From contig JBGVPL010000039.1 in NCBI GenBank assembly GCA_045126975.1, forward strand, positions 9,717 to 73,716: DNA of 64,000 nt, written 5' to 3'. Position numbers and translations under genes: made by a program. Origin of the DNA: Aphodosoma sp045126975. Lineage in GTDB: Bacteria; Bacteroidota; Bacteroidia; Bacteroidales; Paludibacteraceae. Shown one piece after another: positions 26,192 to 35,302 of this stretch (its first letter is position 1; the number at the start of each line of letters is the position of its first letter). The notes beneath the pieces are model-generated. The model was not told the DNA's origin. It was given only the letters and a program-made list of their open reading frames with translations, and searched no databases.

Positions 26192-28345
26192 ATGATTATC
26201 AAAAATATTACTATTGAAAATTTTCAATCATACTATGAGAGTCAAACAATGGAGTTTTCCAACGGTTTGAATCTAATAATAGGTAATGGCGGAAAGGGTA
26301 AATCCAAACTTTTCAATGCCTTTTATTGGGTGTTGTTTGGTAAGATATATATTACTGGCATTGGCTGGTGTACGACTGATAATTTGCCTCAATCAGCCAA
26401 ATTTGCAATGCAACGCTATGAGTTCATTAATAAACGAGCTCTTTTCAATGCTCAAATCAATGATAAGATTACCGCTTCAGTACAGATAGAGATTGAAGAT
26501 GATAAGGGTATTGATTATATTATAGAACGTTCGGTAAGTGCATTAAGACTTAATGAAGAAGAATGGGATTCTGATGATGCTTGGCAGGTTGGAACCAATA
26601 TTTTGAGAGTTTCTTTTGATTCTACAACAGGGACAAAAGTGCTTAATGATTTGTTCGCAGAGGATAAAATTAATGAGTTATTTCCTGATGGTATCAGAAA
26701 CTATATATGGTTCCAAGGTGAGTCACTCGAAAGTCTTATTAACTTTAGAAACAAAGAGACATTAAAAGCCGCAGTTAAGCATATCTCTTATTTCCCTTAT
26801 TATGAGAAACTTTCAGAGATAATAAGTAAATCTAAACTAAAGATTACTGGAATTGAGAGTCGTAAATTAAAGGAAGTCAATAAACATAATTCTAGTGTTA
26901 AAGGATTATTATCTACTATTGATACTTTAAACTATAAAATTGCTAGAGAAGAAGAAAACAAGAAGCAACTTGAAACTAATATTGAGACTATCAAAATAGC
27001 CTTAGCTGAAGGTGAAACTAAAATCTCGGGATTAGTAAGTTATTCAATGTTAGTAAAGAAATATAAGGATTGTGAGAATGAGATTAACAAATTATTGTCA
27101 GAAACTACTCGTATAGACGAGTTCCAGAGAGAAAAACTTCCTTCTTTGTGGATTCTTCGTGGAATTGAACCAATGATTCAACAATGTAAAGAAATTATTG
27201 AAAAGCATAAGGAGGAAGAGTATACTGTTCCAGAAAAGAAGTATCTAGATAATCCTAGTCGCTCAAAGTTAGAAGAGATCCTTAAAGATAAGAAATGTTT
27301 TGTGTGTGGTACTGAATTCACAGAGGACGATGCCCCATACCACTACATCACAGAACGATTAAGATTACAAGAAGAGTACTTAAAAGAAATGGAAGAATAT
27401 ACCAGTAATATGCAGCTGTCTAAGCAGTTTAACATGTTTGTTGGTAAGATTCAAGATTATCCAGATTCATTACTGATTTCTTTATCAAAAATTGACAAAC
27501 AATGGAAAGATAGCGAAGATGAATTGGAAAAATATATGGCTCAGCGAAGAAGAAAGCAAGATGAAAAACGCAAGTTAGATGAGCAAATAGAGGAGATAAA
27601 GAAGAAGCATGGAGTAGACCCTGTAACTCAAGCAGAAACAGCTGGAATCATCCATTCAACTATACGAGCAAGTAGAAGTAATTTAGAAACTCAACAGAGA
27701 AAATTAGACGCTTCTAAGCAAACAATTAATAATTATCGTAGTGAATTACGTGCAGCTGAGCGAGAGTTAGAAAAATTAGGCGCAAAAGATACTACTGTTG
27801 CAAAAGTTCCTGAGACTGAATGGAAACATATTTCAACATTCCTTGAAGATATATGTAAGCGAGTTCAGGAAAGTGCAAGAAAAGATTTACTCCACAAAAT
27901 TGAAGAGAGGGCAAACATCTTTTATGAAAAGTTTACAGAGCATGATAACGGTTATAAAGGCAATGTAAAAATAGGAGAAGATTACTCAATAGAATTTGAT
28001 GCGGGTCTTAATACTAGTCATGAGGATAGAAAGAAGATGAGTATCATAAATGCTTTGCTATCCTTGAATCAAGAGGCTATGGGTACTTATTATCCATTTA
28101 TAAGTGATGCTCCAACATCTAGTTTTGATTTGGAAACGACTCATAAATATTTACTTGGTATTAAAGATATATTTGGTCAATCCATTGTGCTTACAAAAGA
28201 TGTGGATTTGGAAAGTGATAAATATCTTGATTTGCAGAATCAAAGCAATGTGTCGAGAATTTACAATTTAGAGAGTAAGATATATAGTGGAGATTCTAAT
28301 CGTGGACAACACGAAGTTTCTACACAAATAACAATCTTAAAATAA
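26192..28345 (+). CDS. Rad50/SMC-like ATPase of the Dnd operon
   Basis: 717-residue ABC-type ATPase with a coiled coil. Walker A is GNGGKGKSKLF at residues 31-41 and a zinc-hook-like CFVCGTEF lies near 368, flanked by long helical stretches as in Rad50. The C-terminal part reads SDAPTSSFDLE where Walker B and the D-loop are expected, and the ABC signature before it (KKMSIINALLSLN) is weak. It is distinct from DndD and probably works with the PLD-helicase in sensing or blocking unmodified DNA. No Mre11-like gene is next to it. Confidence 0.85.
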   Translation: MIIKNITIENFQSYYESQTMEFSNGLNLIIGNGGKGKSKLFNAFYWVLFGKIYITGIGWCTTDNLPQSAKFAMQRYEFINKRALFNAQINDKITASVQIEIEDDKGIDYIIERSVSALRLNEEEWDSDDAWQVGTNILRVSFDSTTGTKVLNDLFAEDKINELFPDGIRNYIWFQGESLESLINFRNKETLKAAVKHISYFPYYEKLSEIISKSKLKITGIESRKLKEVNKHNSSVKGLLSTIDTLNYKIAREEENKKQLETNIETIKIALAEGETKISGLVSYSMLVKKYKDCENEINKLLSETTRIDEFQREKLPSLWILRGIEPMIQQCKEIIEKHKEEEYTVPEKKYLDNPSRSKLEEILKDKKCFVCGTEFTEDDAPYHYITERLRLQEEYLKEMEEYTSNMQLSKQFNMFVGKIQDYPDSLLISLSKIDKQWKDSEDELEKYMAQRRRKQDEKRKLDEQIEEIKKKHGVDPVTQAETAGIIHSTIRASRSNLETQQRKLDASKQTINNYRSELRAAERELEKLGAKDTTVAKVPETEWKHISTFLEDICKRVQESARKDLLHKIEERANIFYEKFTEHDNGYKGNVKIGEDYSIEFDAGLNTSHEDRKKMSIINALLSLNQEAMGTYYPFISDAPTSSFDLETTHKYLLGIKDIFGQSIVLTKDVDLESDKYLDLQNQSNVSRIYNLESKIYSGDSNRGQHEVSTQITILK

Positions 28346-28351
28346 GGCTAT

Positions 28352-28777
28352 ATGGAAAATATATTTGAAATTAAATTTTCATTTGAGCAAAATGTAAAGG
28401 ATAATGTAATCCTTAAATTTTCAAATAAGCAAGGTGGTGCCTATAATGTATTTTCTTATCATTGGCAATGTTTTGTTTGGGCGGCTGTTGTTGGCTTTAT
28501 ACACAATGAACGAAGACCATTACAGTCTCCTATTGCGGATCGCCCTTTTAGCTTAAATACAATGTGCAATGGAGGTGGAGAAAAAGATGCAGAAGCCTTA
28601 CTTTGTATGTGTATTGCCAAAGCTGGCTCACTTGATATTATGAAAGAACCAACAAAAGCAATCGACTTGATAAATGAATATGCAAATGGAGGTTTCTACT
28701 ACATAATGAAGATGATGCAAGACCAATCAATAACAAATGATCTGGAATGGGTTAAACAAGAAATTTTTATGAGATAA
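28352..28777 (+). CDS. Unrecognised 141-residue protein of the Dnd operon
   Basis: Compact protein starting 6 nt after the ATPase gene. Visible features are an aromatic, hydrophobic stretch (FSYHWQCFVWAAVVGFIHN), a CNGGG-E turn followed by AEALLCMCIAKAG, and five cysteines. It is too short and polar for a membrane protein. Tight spacing to both neighbours suggests a subunit of the ATPase-helicase complex. I cannot name a family. Confidence 0.75.
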   Translation: MENIFEIKFSFEQNVKDNVILKFSNKQGGAYNVFSYHWQCFVWAAVVGFIHNERRPLQSPIADRPFSLNTMCNGGGEKDAEALLCMCIAKAGSLDIMKEPTKAIDLINEYANGGFYYIMKMMQDQSITNDLEWVKQEIFMR

Positions 28778-28782
28778 TTTCT

Positions 28783-29571
28783 ATGAAGAAAAAATATACC
28801 ATAATAGAAGCCATAAAAGAAGTGTTGTCTTCTAGTAGCGAAGACATGTCAATAACAGAAATATATACAAAGATCATAGATAAGTCTTTATATGTTTTCC
28901 ATGCACAAGATCCACTTTCTGTATTGCGCGTTGAGTTAAGACGTCATTCTATTGGAATTGACTTTCCAACAGCCTCTTCTAAAAAATACTTTATATATGA
29001 TGAATTTAATAGACGCTTTAGATTATTAGGAGAGGAGAAAAAACAAAATAGAAAAGGGGCAAAAGAACAAGTATCATTGCGCACTGTTAGGGAGTTGCAT
29101 CTTGAATATGTCGAATTATTCCAACAAAAGATACTTCGTCAATTAAAGGATCTAAATCCGTATGAATTTGAAACATTTTGTAGGAATCTTTTAGAAGTAT
29201 ATGGATTTATTGACTTATCGGTTACTCAAAAGAGTAGAGATGGAGGTATTGATGGATTTGGCAAATTGAAGATAGGATTAGCATATATGAATGTAGCTTT
29301 TCAATGTAAAAGATGGAATACTGGTTCTGTTAGCAGAAAAGAAATTGATGCATTCAGAGGGGCTATTCAAGGAGAGTATGAACAAGGTATATTTTTTACT
29401 ACATCTACTTTTACCAAAGAAGCAATGGCATCTTCAATAAAACAAGGAGCAGTTCCAATAATTCTCATAGATGGAAAGATGATTGTTGATTTTATGATTG
29501 AAAAACAATTTGGAATCGAACACGAAAATCTACCAATATATATAAATGCATTAGATCAAGTACTGTCATAA
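28783..29571 (+). CDS. HARE-HTH/Mrr-type restriction endonuclease
   Basis: 262 residues. An N-terminal winged-helix domain of the HARE type (TIIEAIKEVL...MSITEIYTKI, then LSVLRVELRRHSI) occupies ~1-85. A type IV restriction (Mrr) nuclease domain follows at ~125-240, with NPYEFETFCRNLL, the catalytic SRDGGIDGFG near 150 and VAFQCKRW near 170, forming the D ... QxK active site. HARE domains are proposed to read DNA base modification; Mrr enzymes cut modified or foreign DNA. It starts 5 nt after the previous gene and is the most obvious nuclease in the second half of the operon. Confidence 0.9.
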   Translation: MKKKYTIIEAIKEVLSSSSEDMSITEIYTKIIDKSLYVFHAQDPLSVLRVELRRHSIGIDFPTASSKKYFIYDEFNRRFRLLGEEKKQNRKGAKEQVSLRTVRELHLEYVELFQQKILRQLKDLNPYEFETFCRNLLEVYGFIDLSVTQKSRDGGIDGFGKLKIGLAYMNVAFQCKRWNTGSVSRKEIDAFRGAIQGEYEQGIFFTTSTFTKEAMASSIKQGAVPIILIDGKMIVDFMIEKQFGIEHENLPIYINALDQVLS

Positions 29572-29583
29572 ATAAAGAATATT

Positions 29584-30951
29584 ATGAATACTAATATTAT
29601 AGAAGGAAACCCAACAAAAAAATTCTTCATTGAAATGATAACAAGAGATATTTCAATTGAAGATGCAATTATAGATTTACTAGATAATTCTATTGATGGT
29701 GCAAATAGAATAAACTCAGAAGATTATAGTAATCTTTGTATTAATTTGACAATTAATGATAAGGAGTTTATTATTCAAGATAATTGTGGCGGTTTCTCAT
29801 TAGAAACAGCCCAAAAATATGCCTTTAGGTTTGGTCGTCCAGATGAGGCACCTAAAGCTAATAATACAGTTGGACGATTTGGAATTGGAATGAAGCGTTC
29901 GCTTTTTAAGATTGGTCGAATTTTTACCGTAGAATCACAATGCAAAAATGACCATTTTAAAGTAATGGTAAATGTTGACGAATGGAGTAGAAGAACTAAA
30001 AAAATTAAAACAGAAGATGGAATAGAAGCGACTATTGATGATTGGAGTTTCTCATATGAATTTGTAAATGAATCTAATGAACATGATGGAACTATAATTA
30101 AAATTTCAAATTTAAATAGTGAAGTCGCTGATTTATTTGCAGACAATAGTTTTTTAAACGATCTCTCAGATGACATCCAAAAACTATTAAATTTTAGTTT
30201 GTTGAAAGGTATAAAAATAACTCTTAATGGGAGGGAACTTTCTGGAAAACGTATTGATTTATTGATTTCTGAATATAGTAAACCATACTATGCGGATGGT
30301 ACAATAGATGATGTAACCTATCGTATTATAGCAGGATTAGGAGGAATTGGAGAACCCAAAAACTCGGGATGGTATATATACTGCAATAATCGCCTTGTTC
30401 TTGAAGCAGATACATCTAATATTACAGGATGGGGAGTTCATCCAATACCGCAATGGCACATAAATTATGTGATGTTTCGAGGTGTTTTATTTTTAGATTC
30501 AAAAGAGACTTTGAATTTACCTTTAACAACAACAAAAAAGGGAGTAGACGCAACATCAGAAGTATATAAAGCACTTCTTCCTGTAATGAAGAATGCGATG
30601 ATTAAGGTTTTTGAATTTCTAAAGAAAATACCGCAAATGGGAGATCAAGCAAATGATTATAGACAAATGATATGTGATACTTTTGATAAAATATCTGCTG
30701 TTGAACTTAAAGAATTTAATTTTACAGGACATTCTCAGAAACTTTTTCTTGCTCCACAATTAGATTTAGATACAATATCTAGAAAGAAACTTGTAACTCG
30801 AATAGCATATGATGTAAATAAAGAAATTGCAGAATTAGCAAAAGAACATGCAGAAGCAAAAAGTTATAAAGAACTAGGAAATATCACTTTTGATTATTAT
30901 CTTAAAATGGAAGATATAAGAAATGAAAAGTCCAACTGCATTAAATTATGA
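29584..30951 (+). CDS. GHKL-fold ATPase (Hsp90/MORC-like)
   Basis: 455-residue protein with an N-terminal GHKL ATP site: the N-box in AIIDLLDNSIDGA near residues 28-40, the G1 box DNCGGF near 62, and the lid motif GRFGIGMKRS near 98. The rest is a transducer-like domain (STTKKGVDAT-type segment with a conserved lysine, LTTTKKG near 315) and a helical tail. Such MutL/MORC-like ATPases recur in restriction and defence islands, where they may clamp DNA. The end overlaps the next gene by 29 nt. Confidence 0.87.
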   Translation: MNTNIIEGNPTKKFFIEMITRDISIEDAIIDLLDNSIDGANRINSEDYSNLCINLTINDKEFIIQDNCGGFSLETAQKYAFRFGRPDEAPKANNTVGRFGIGMKRSLFKIGRIFTVESQCKNDHFKVMVNVDEWSRRTKKIKTEDGIEATIDDWSFSYEFVNESNEHDGTIIKISNLNSEVADLFADNSFLNDLSDDIQKLLNFSLLKGIKITLNGRELSGKRIDLLISEYSKPYYADGTIDDVTYRIIAGLGGIGEPKNSGWYIYCNNRLVLEADTSNITGWGVHPIPQWHINYVMFRGVLFLDSKETLNLPLTTTKKGVDATSEVYKALLPVMKNAMIKVFEFLKKIPQMGDQANDYRQMICDTFDKISAVELKEFNFTGHSQKLFLAPQLDLDTISRKKLVTRIAYDVNKEIAELAKEHAEAKSYKELGNITFDYYLKMEDIRNEKSNCIKL

Positions 30952-31852
30952 GATACGGCCTTGCAAATTTGCAGAAAGAAGAATGCTATTGTCTTCTTTT
31001 GCACGGATAATAGGTGTGTTTAAACAGCGATATCAGTATATTGGTTTTGGAGGTTTGTCCTTTACAGACTTTAAATTGTTTCATAAAGAATTACATATAA
31101 ATGAAATGTACAGTATTGAGGGTGGGTATTGTACACATAAATTAGAATTCAATAAACCATACTCTTGTATCTCAATATTACATGGACATTCATCTGATAT
31201 GTTGTCGTCTATTGACTTGACTAAGCCAAGTATTATTTGGTTAGATTATGACGATGTCTTATCCTTGGATGTGTTTACTGATCTAGAGTTAGTACTTCAT
31301 TCTATACCACGAGGTAGTATATATATAATGTCTTGTAATAGACAACTTCGCAAAGATAGAACAAGTCCATATTCCAAAGAAGAATTACGAGATATTTATG
31401 GAGGTTTAGTTCCGTTTGATATTCAGGATGATTGTTGTACCGACATTAATTCTTCAAGCACAATTAAAAGGATGATAGAAGCTGATTGCAATAACATATT
31501 AAAAAACCGGAATAAACTTGGGGAAAATTTAATGTATAAATCTCTGTACAATATTAAATATAGTGAATATCGAGGAGCGAGAATGTTTACTTGTGGAGGT
31601 GTCATCCTTGATAAAGAAGATATTGATTTGGATCTAAATTTAGAAGATCTTGAATATATATCAACTGAGTTGCCATATGAAATAGATATACCCAACCTAA
31701 CATATCGAGAGACTAATTATTTGAATCAAGTACTTGGCGTTTCAGAAAAGGAGCAAGAGCTAGTAGATAAAGAAATTATTCTATATGAAGATATTGAAAA
31801 GTACAAGAAAATCTATAAGTTTATACCGAACTTTTATGATGTTAGGTTATAG
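30923..31852 (+). CDS. Methyltransferase-like (Rossmann) protein paired with the GHKL ATPase
   Basis: 309 residues. The pattern YQYIGFGGLSFTDFKLFHKEL followed by MYSIEG and later IIWLDYDDVL resembles a class I methyltransferase core (glycine-rich loop, acidic end of strand 2, DYDD at strand 4). The SAM loop is not canonical and no DPPY or cysteine motif of a DNA methyltransferase is present. The start overlaps the GHKL gene by 29 nt, so the two are translationally coupled and probably form one functional unit. Enzymatic activity is uncertain. Confidence 0.65.
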   Translation: MKSPTALNYEIRPCKFAERRMLLSSFARIIGVFKQRYQYIGFGGLSFTDFKLFHKELHINEMYSIEGGYCTHKLEFNKPYSCISILHGHSSDMLSSIDLTKPSIIWLDYDDVLSLDVFTDLELVLHSIPRGSIYIMSCNRQLRKDRTSPYSKEELRDIYGGLVPFDIQDDCCTDINSSSTIKRMIEADCNNILKNRNKLGENLMYKSLYNIKYSEYRGARMFTCGGVILDKEDIDLDLNLEDLEYISTELPYEIDIPNLTYRETNYLNQVLGVSEKEQELVDKEIILYEDIEKYKKIYKFIPNFYDVRL

Positions 31853-31877
31853 AATAGATAATTAAAATATTAATTTT

Positions 31878-32462
31878 ATGGAACAATATATTACAGCTGG
31901 TTTAATAGGTTCATTAGTTACAATAGTAATACAAGCTATCATTAATGCAATCTCAGAAAGAGTTAAGCATAAACGGGAATTGCGTTCTTTGGTATTCCAA
32001 CGCAAATTAGAAGTAGTTGAGAAGGCTATGTCGTGGTATCAAGAAACACTTGATATGTATTATATGCTTCAAACTGCATTAAAAGAGTATGACAAAGATT
32101 GTAATCCTATTACAGTGCAAAAGATACAAGTGGCTTGTATGAAGTCCAACAAACTATTTCAAGAAACAGAAAACCGGTTGAATTCCATTCACTTGTACTA
32201 TGACTTTTCTGATGTTGAAAAGAAATATCATGGAAGAGAATCCATGGATTGCATAAATAAGTTGCTTACTCTTGTTGCTGAAATTGGACATAAAATAGCA
32301 ACCGTTGAACCGTCTGAATTTGCAGAGCAATTATGTGCAGCATTGCATGAACAAAGAGTAAAAGCCTCTCATATGTTGGCGGATGCCATAGATAACCAAG
32401 TGTTCATAATAGCGGAGATAGAACAGATATTAAGAACTGAGTACAAAGACTATTTAAAATAG
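31878..32462 (+). CDS. Membrane-anchored coiled protein of the defence operon
   Basis: 194 residues with one N-terminal hydrophobic segment (ITAGLIGSLVTIVIQAIINAI, residues ~5-25), then a basic stretch (RVKHKRELR) and an otherwise helical soluble part. No family recognised. A single membrane anchor in a defence operon suggests a membrane-acting or membrane-tethered effector, but this is inference only. Confidence 0.7.
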   Translation: MEQYITAGLIGSLVTIVIQAIINAISERVKHKRELRSLVFQRKLEVVEKAMSWYQETLDMYYMLQTALKEYDKDCNPITVQKIQVACMKSNKLFQETENRLNSIHLYYDFSDVEKKYHGRESMDCINKLLTLVAEIGHKIATVEPSEFAEQLCAALHEQRVKASHMLADAIDNQVFIIAEIEQILRTEYKDYLK

Positions 32463-32484
32463 AAAATAGAACAGCAAATATTGT

Positions 32485-33963
32485 ATGAAACGAATCAAAA
32501 TATTCATAAGTAGTGTGCAGAGTGAGTTTGCCGAAGAACGTGCCATGCTTTGTCATTATATCCGAACAGATGTTTTGTTGGGCAAATTCTTTGAGCCATT
32601 TATCTTCGAAGAAGTACCAGCTAATGAATATCCTACAAGTCATGTCTATTTAAAGGAGGTGGAGCTTTGCGATATTTACATAGGATTGTATGGTAACCTC
32701 TATGGATATGAAGATGAGGTGGGCGTTTCCCCGACAGAACGTGAATATGATTTAGCTGCGGCTCTTCATAAAAGCCGTTTAATCTATATCAAGAGTATTG
32801 GTGAGGAAAAGAGACATCCCAAAGAAACGGCTTTGATAAAAAAAGTTGAACGTGATATTGTACGTAAAACTTTTGTGGATATTGATGGACTACGTACATC
32901 CGTATATGCTTCGTTAATCCGCTATTTAGAGGAGAAGGAGTATATCCGTTGGCGTCCATTCGATGCTTCTAATGACAATGGAGCAACACTCGAGGAGTTG
33001 GATGAAGACAAGATGAGAAACTTTATCCACATGGCACGTTCAAAGCGTAATTTTCCTCTTCCTGTTGAAACATCGCCAGTATCATTGCTTACACATCTTG
33101 ATTTAATTGATGACAAAGGAAGATTGGCAAATGCAGCAGTACTGCTGTTTGGAAAGAAACCACAAAAATATTTCATTACATCTGAAGTTAAATGTGTGCA
33201 GTTCTATGGAAATGTGGTAGAAAAGCCTATGCCTGCATATCAGATATACAGAGGCGATGTGTTTGAACTTGTTGACCAAGCCACGAGTTTTGTGATGAGC
33301 CGTATCAATAATTGGGTTGGAACACGTGCTGAAGGAGAAAAAGCCGATATACCTACACGTCCCGAATTGCCTATTGATGCAGTGAAGGAAGCCATCGTGA
33401 ATGCGGTATGTCATAGAGACTACACTAGTAATGCCAGCGTTCAGATAATGCTGTTCCGTGATAGGTTGGAGGTTTGGAATCCAGGTACGTTGCCATACGG
33501 ATTAACTGTACAAAAGTTACATGGTCCTCATAAGTCTTTGCCTGCTAATCCTCTACTGGCTGACCCTATGTATTGGAATGGGTATATAGAGAAGGTAGGT
33601 ACAGGTACGGAAGATATCATCAACAAGTGTCGTGAATATGGGTTGAGAACCCCTGAATTTTATCAGGAGGAGGACTTTAGGGTTGTTATCTGGAGAACAA
33701 ATGAAGTGGTTAATGCTCCTGAGTGTACCAGAAGTGTGCCAGAGGTGTACCAGAGTGTGCCAGAGGTGTGCCAGAATGTACAAGACTCACTCATAAATAT
33801 AATAAATTCTAATCCATCTATATCAAGAAACGAACTATCTAAACAACTGAAAATTAGTGTACGCCAAGTAAGGAACATTATAGATCAACTGCGAAAAGAA
33901 GGTAAATTAATACGAGAAGGAGGCGCCTATAACGGCAAATGGATTATTGTGGGTAACATGTAG
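32485..33963 (+). CDS. DUF4062 plus RecG-like ATP-binding and winged-helix protein
   Basis: 492 residues in three parts. Residues ~1-110 carry the DUF4062 motif FISSVQSEFAEERAML and LYGNLYG, a TIR-like fold often found in immune proteins. Residues ~280-400 resemble the RecG-related ATP-binding domain of putative transcriptional regulators (AIVNAVCHRDYTSN, FRDRLEVWNPGTLP, GYIEKVGTGTEDII). A C-terminal winged helix follows (ISRNELSKQLKISVRQVRNII). A 21-nt duplication at ~33735-33778 gives SVPEVYQ-SVPEVCQ in the linker. It is the last gene of the island; it could sense, signal or regulate the operon. Confidence 0.87.
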   Translation: MKRIKIFISSVQSEFAEERAMLCHYIRTDVLLGKFFEPFIFEEVPANEYPTSHVYLKEVELCDIYIGLYGNLYGYEDEVGVSPTEREYDLAAALHKSRLIYIKSIGEEKRHPKETALIKKVERDIVRKTFVDIDGLRTSVYASLIRYLEEKEYIRWRPFDASNDNGATLEELDEDKMRNFIHMARSKRNFPLPVETSPVSLLTHLDLIDDKGRLANAAVLLFGKKPQKYFITSEVKCVQFYGNVVEKPMPAYQIYRGDVFELVDQATSFVMSRINNWVGTRAEGEKADIPTRPELPIDAVKEAIVNAVCHRDYTSNASVQIMLFRDRLEVWNPGTLPYGLTVQKLHGPHKSLPANPLLADPMYWNGYIEKVGTGTEDIINKCREYGLRTPEFYQEEDFRVVIWRTNEVVNAPECTRSVPEVYQSVPEVCQNVQDSLINIINSNPSISRNELSKQLKISVRQVRNIIDQLRKEGKLIREGGAYNGKWIIVGNM

Positions 33964-34212
33964 TTGTCAATTGGCCTAATTAAATAATACGCAAACTCTG
34001 ATAAATAAGAAATGAAAGATATTGGATTAATTCATCCCGCAAGAAGAACGTGCTTTTTAGTCTTAATATATAATTATGACTAAAAACAACGGATTATGAC
34101 TATTTAAGACCAATTATAACTACAAAAAATTCAACCTAAACACACAACATATCAACATTTTTTTGTAACTTTGCATCTTAAATATAAAATCGCTACTAAT
34201 AATCTATAAATA
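33964..34212 (+). other. Gap between the defence island and pheS
   Basis: AT-rich DNA without a recognisable gene, terminator or attachment site. A -7 box TAACTTTG (34166-34173) for pheS is near its end. A GAAGAACGTGC stretch at 34044-34054 also occurs in the DUF4062 gene near 32532, too short to call a remnant. Confidence 0.5.
34166..34173 (+). promoter_or_regulatory. -7 box of the pheS promoter
   Basis: TAACTTTG followed by GCA; no good -33 element at 19 bp. Confidence 0.65.
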
Positions 34213-35223
34213 ATGAAACAAAAAATTGAACAACTACACCAAGTAGTAAATTCATGGAATGCTAATTCACTCGAAGAATTAGAAGCTATACGTATTAAAT
34301 ATCTCAGTAAAAAAGGCGAAATATCTGAACTTTTCAACCAATTCCGCGAAGTACCTAACGAACAAAAACGTGAAATCGGTCAGCTCATCAACCACCTTCG
34401 CGATACAGCGCAAAATCGCCTTAACGAACTAAAAGCAGCCCTCGAAGCTCAACGCCAAGAGGCTGACAAACTCGACCTCACCCGTACTGCCGAACCTATC
34501 GCACTCGGCACTCGCCACCCTCTATCACTTGTCAAAAACGAAATTATCGAAATATTCTCTCGCATAGGTTTCACCGTGGCAGAAGGCCCTGAAATCGAAG
34601 ATGATTGGCACGTATTCGAGTCGCTCAACTTCCCACCAGAGCACCCTGCTCGTGATATGCAAGACACTTTCTTCATCGAGCAACACCCTGACATCTTGCT
34701 TCGCACACACACATCAAGCATCGAAACACGCGTGATGACCAAACAACAACCGCCTATCCGCATCCTCGCTCCTGGTCGCGTATATCGCAACGAAGCAATC
34801 TCATATCGAGCTCACTGCTTCTTCCACCAAGTAGAGGGCCTTTATGTCGACAAAAACGTATCATTTGCCGACCTCAAACAAGCCCTCCTCTACTTCGCTT
34901 GCGAAATGTTCGGCGAAGACACAAAAATCCGTCTCCGTCCTTCATACTTCCCATTCACAGAGCCATCTGCTGAAATGGATATCTCTTGTAATATCTGCGG
35001 TGGCAAGGGTTGTCCTTTCTGCAAACACACAGGTTGGGTAGAAATTCTCGGCTGCGGTATGACCGACCCTAACGTGCTCGAAGCCTGCGGTATCGACTCT
35101 AAAGTATATAGCGGTTATGCTTTCGGTATGGGCGTGGAACGTATCACTAACCTCAAATACCAAGTCAAAGACCTCCGTATGTTCTCAGAAAACGACATAC
35201 GCTTCCTCGAACAATTCAAATAA
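34213..35223 (+). CDS. pheS: Phenylalanine--tRNA ligase alpha subunit
   Basis: Class II aminoacyl-tRNA synthetase subunit, 336 residues. It has the N-terminal coiled coil, then HPLSLVKNEI, GFTVAEGPEIEDDWHVFESLNFPPEHPARDMQDTF (motif 1 region), LRTHTSSIETRVM, GRVYRNE (motif 2), FPFTEPSAEMDISC, and the C-terminal GFGMGVERITNLKY (motif 3 as YAFGMGVERI). A CxxC...CxxC segment (CNICGGKGCPFC) is a normal variant in this phylum. pheT is not adjacent. Confidence 0.97.
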   Translation: MKQKIEQLHQVVNSWNANSLEELEAIRIKYLSKKGEISELFNQFREVPNEQKREIGQLINHLRDTAQNRLNELKAALEAQRQEADKLDLTRTAEPIALGTRHPLSLVKNEIIEIFSRIGFTVAEGPEIEDDWHVFESLNFPPEHPARDMQDTFFIEQHPDILLRTHTSSIETRVMTKQQPPIRILAPGRVYRNEAISYRAHCFFHQVEGLYVDKNVSFADLKQALLYFACEMFGEDTKIRLRPSYFPFTEPSAEMDISCNICGGKGCPFCKHTGWVEILGCGMTDPNVLEACGIDSKVYSGYAFGMGVERITNLKYQVKDLRMFSENDIRFLEQFK

Positions 35224-35230
35224 AAACAAT

Positions 35231-35295
35231 AAAGACGGAATAACACGAGAACAAAAATAATAAATTTTTATGTTATTTTGTTCTTCTGTCTTTTT
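35231..35295. repeat. Imperfect palindrome of the AAAGACA...TGTCTTT family
   Basis: Arms AAAGACGGAATAACACGAGA and TTTTGTTCTTCTGTCTTTTT around an AT centre with TTTATG. It ends 8 bases before the start of the Sua5 gene. Other copies: 10762-10818 and 38494-38550. Confidence 0.8.
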
Positions 35296-35302
35296 AATAA
35301 AT

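Noticed and set aside
33735..33778. Heptamer-type repeat in the defence island
   Set aside because: It is a single 21-nt duplication within the DUF4062 gene linker with a different sequence style; not counted as one of the 7-nt arrays.
34039..34060. Possible remnant of a DUF4062 gene after the defence island
   Set aside because: Only 11 bases (GAAGAACGTGC) match the gene at 32485 and the frame soon stops.
19453..34212. Prophage or integrative element carrying the dnd genes
   Set aside because: No integrase, tRNA target, direct terminal repeats or structural phage genes were found at either edge, although horizontal transfer is still likely.
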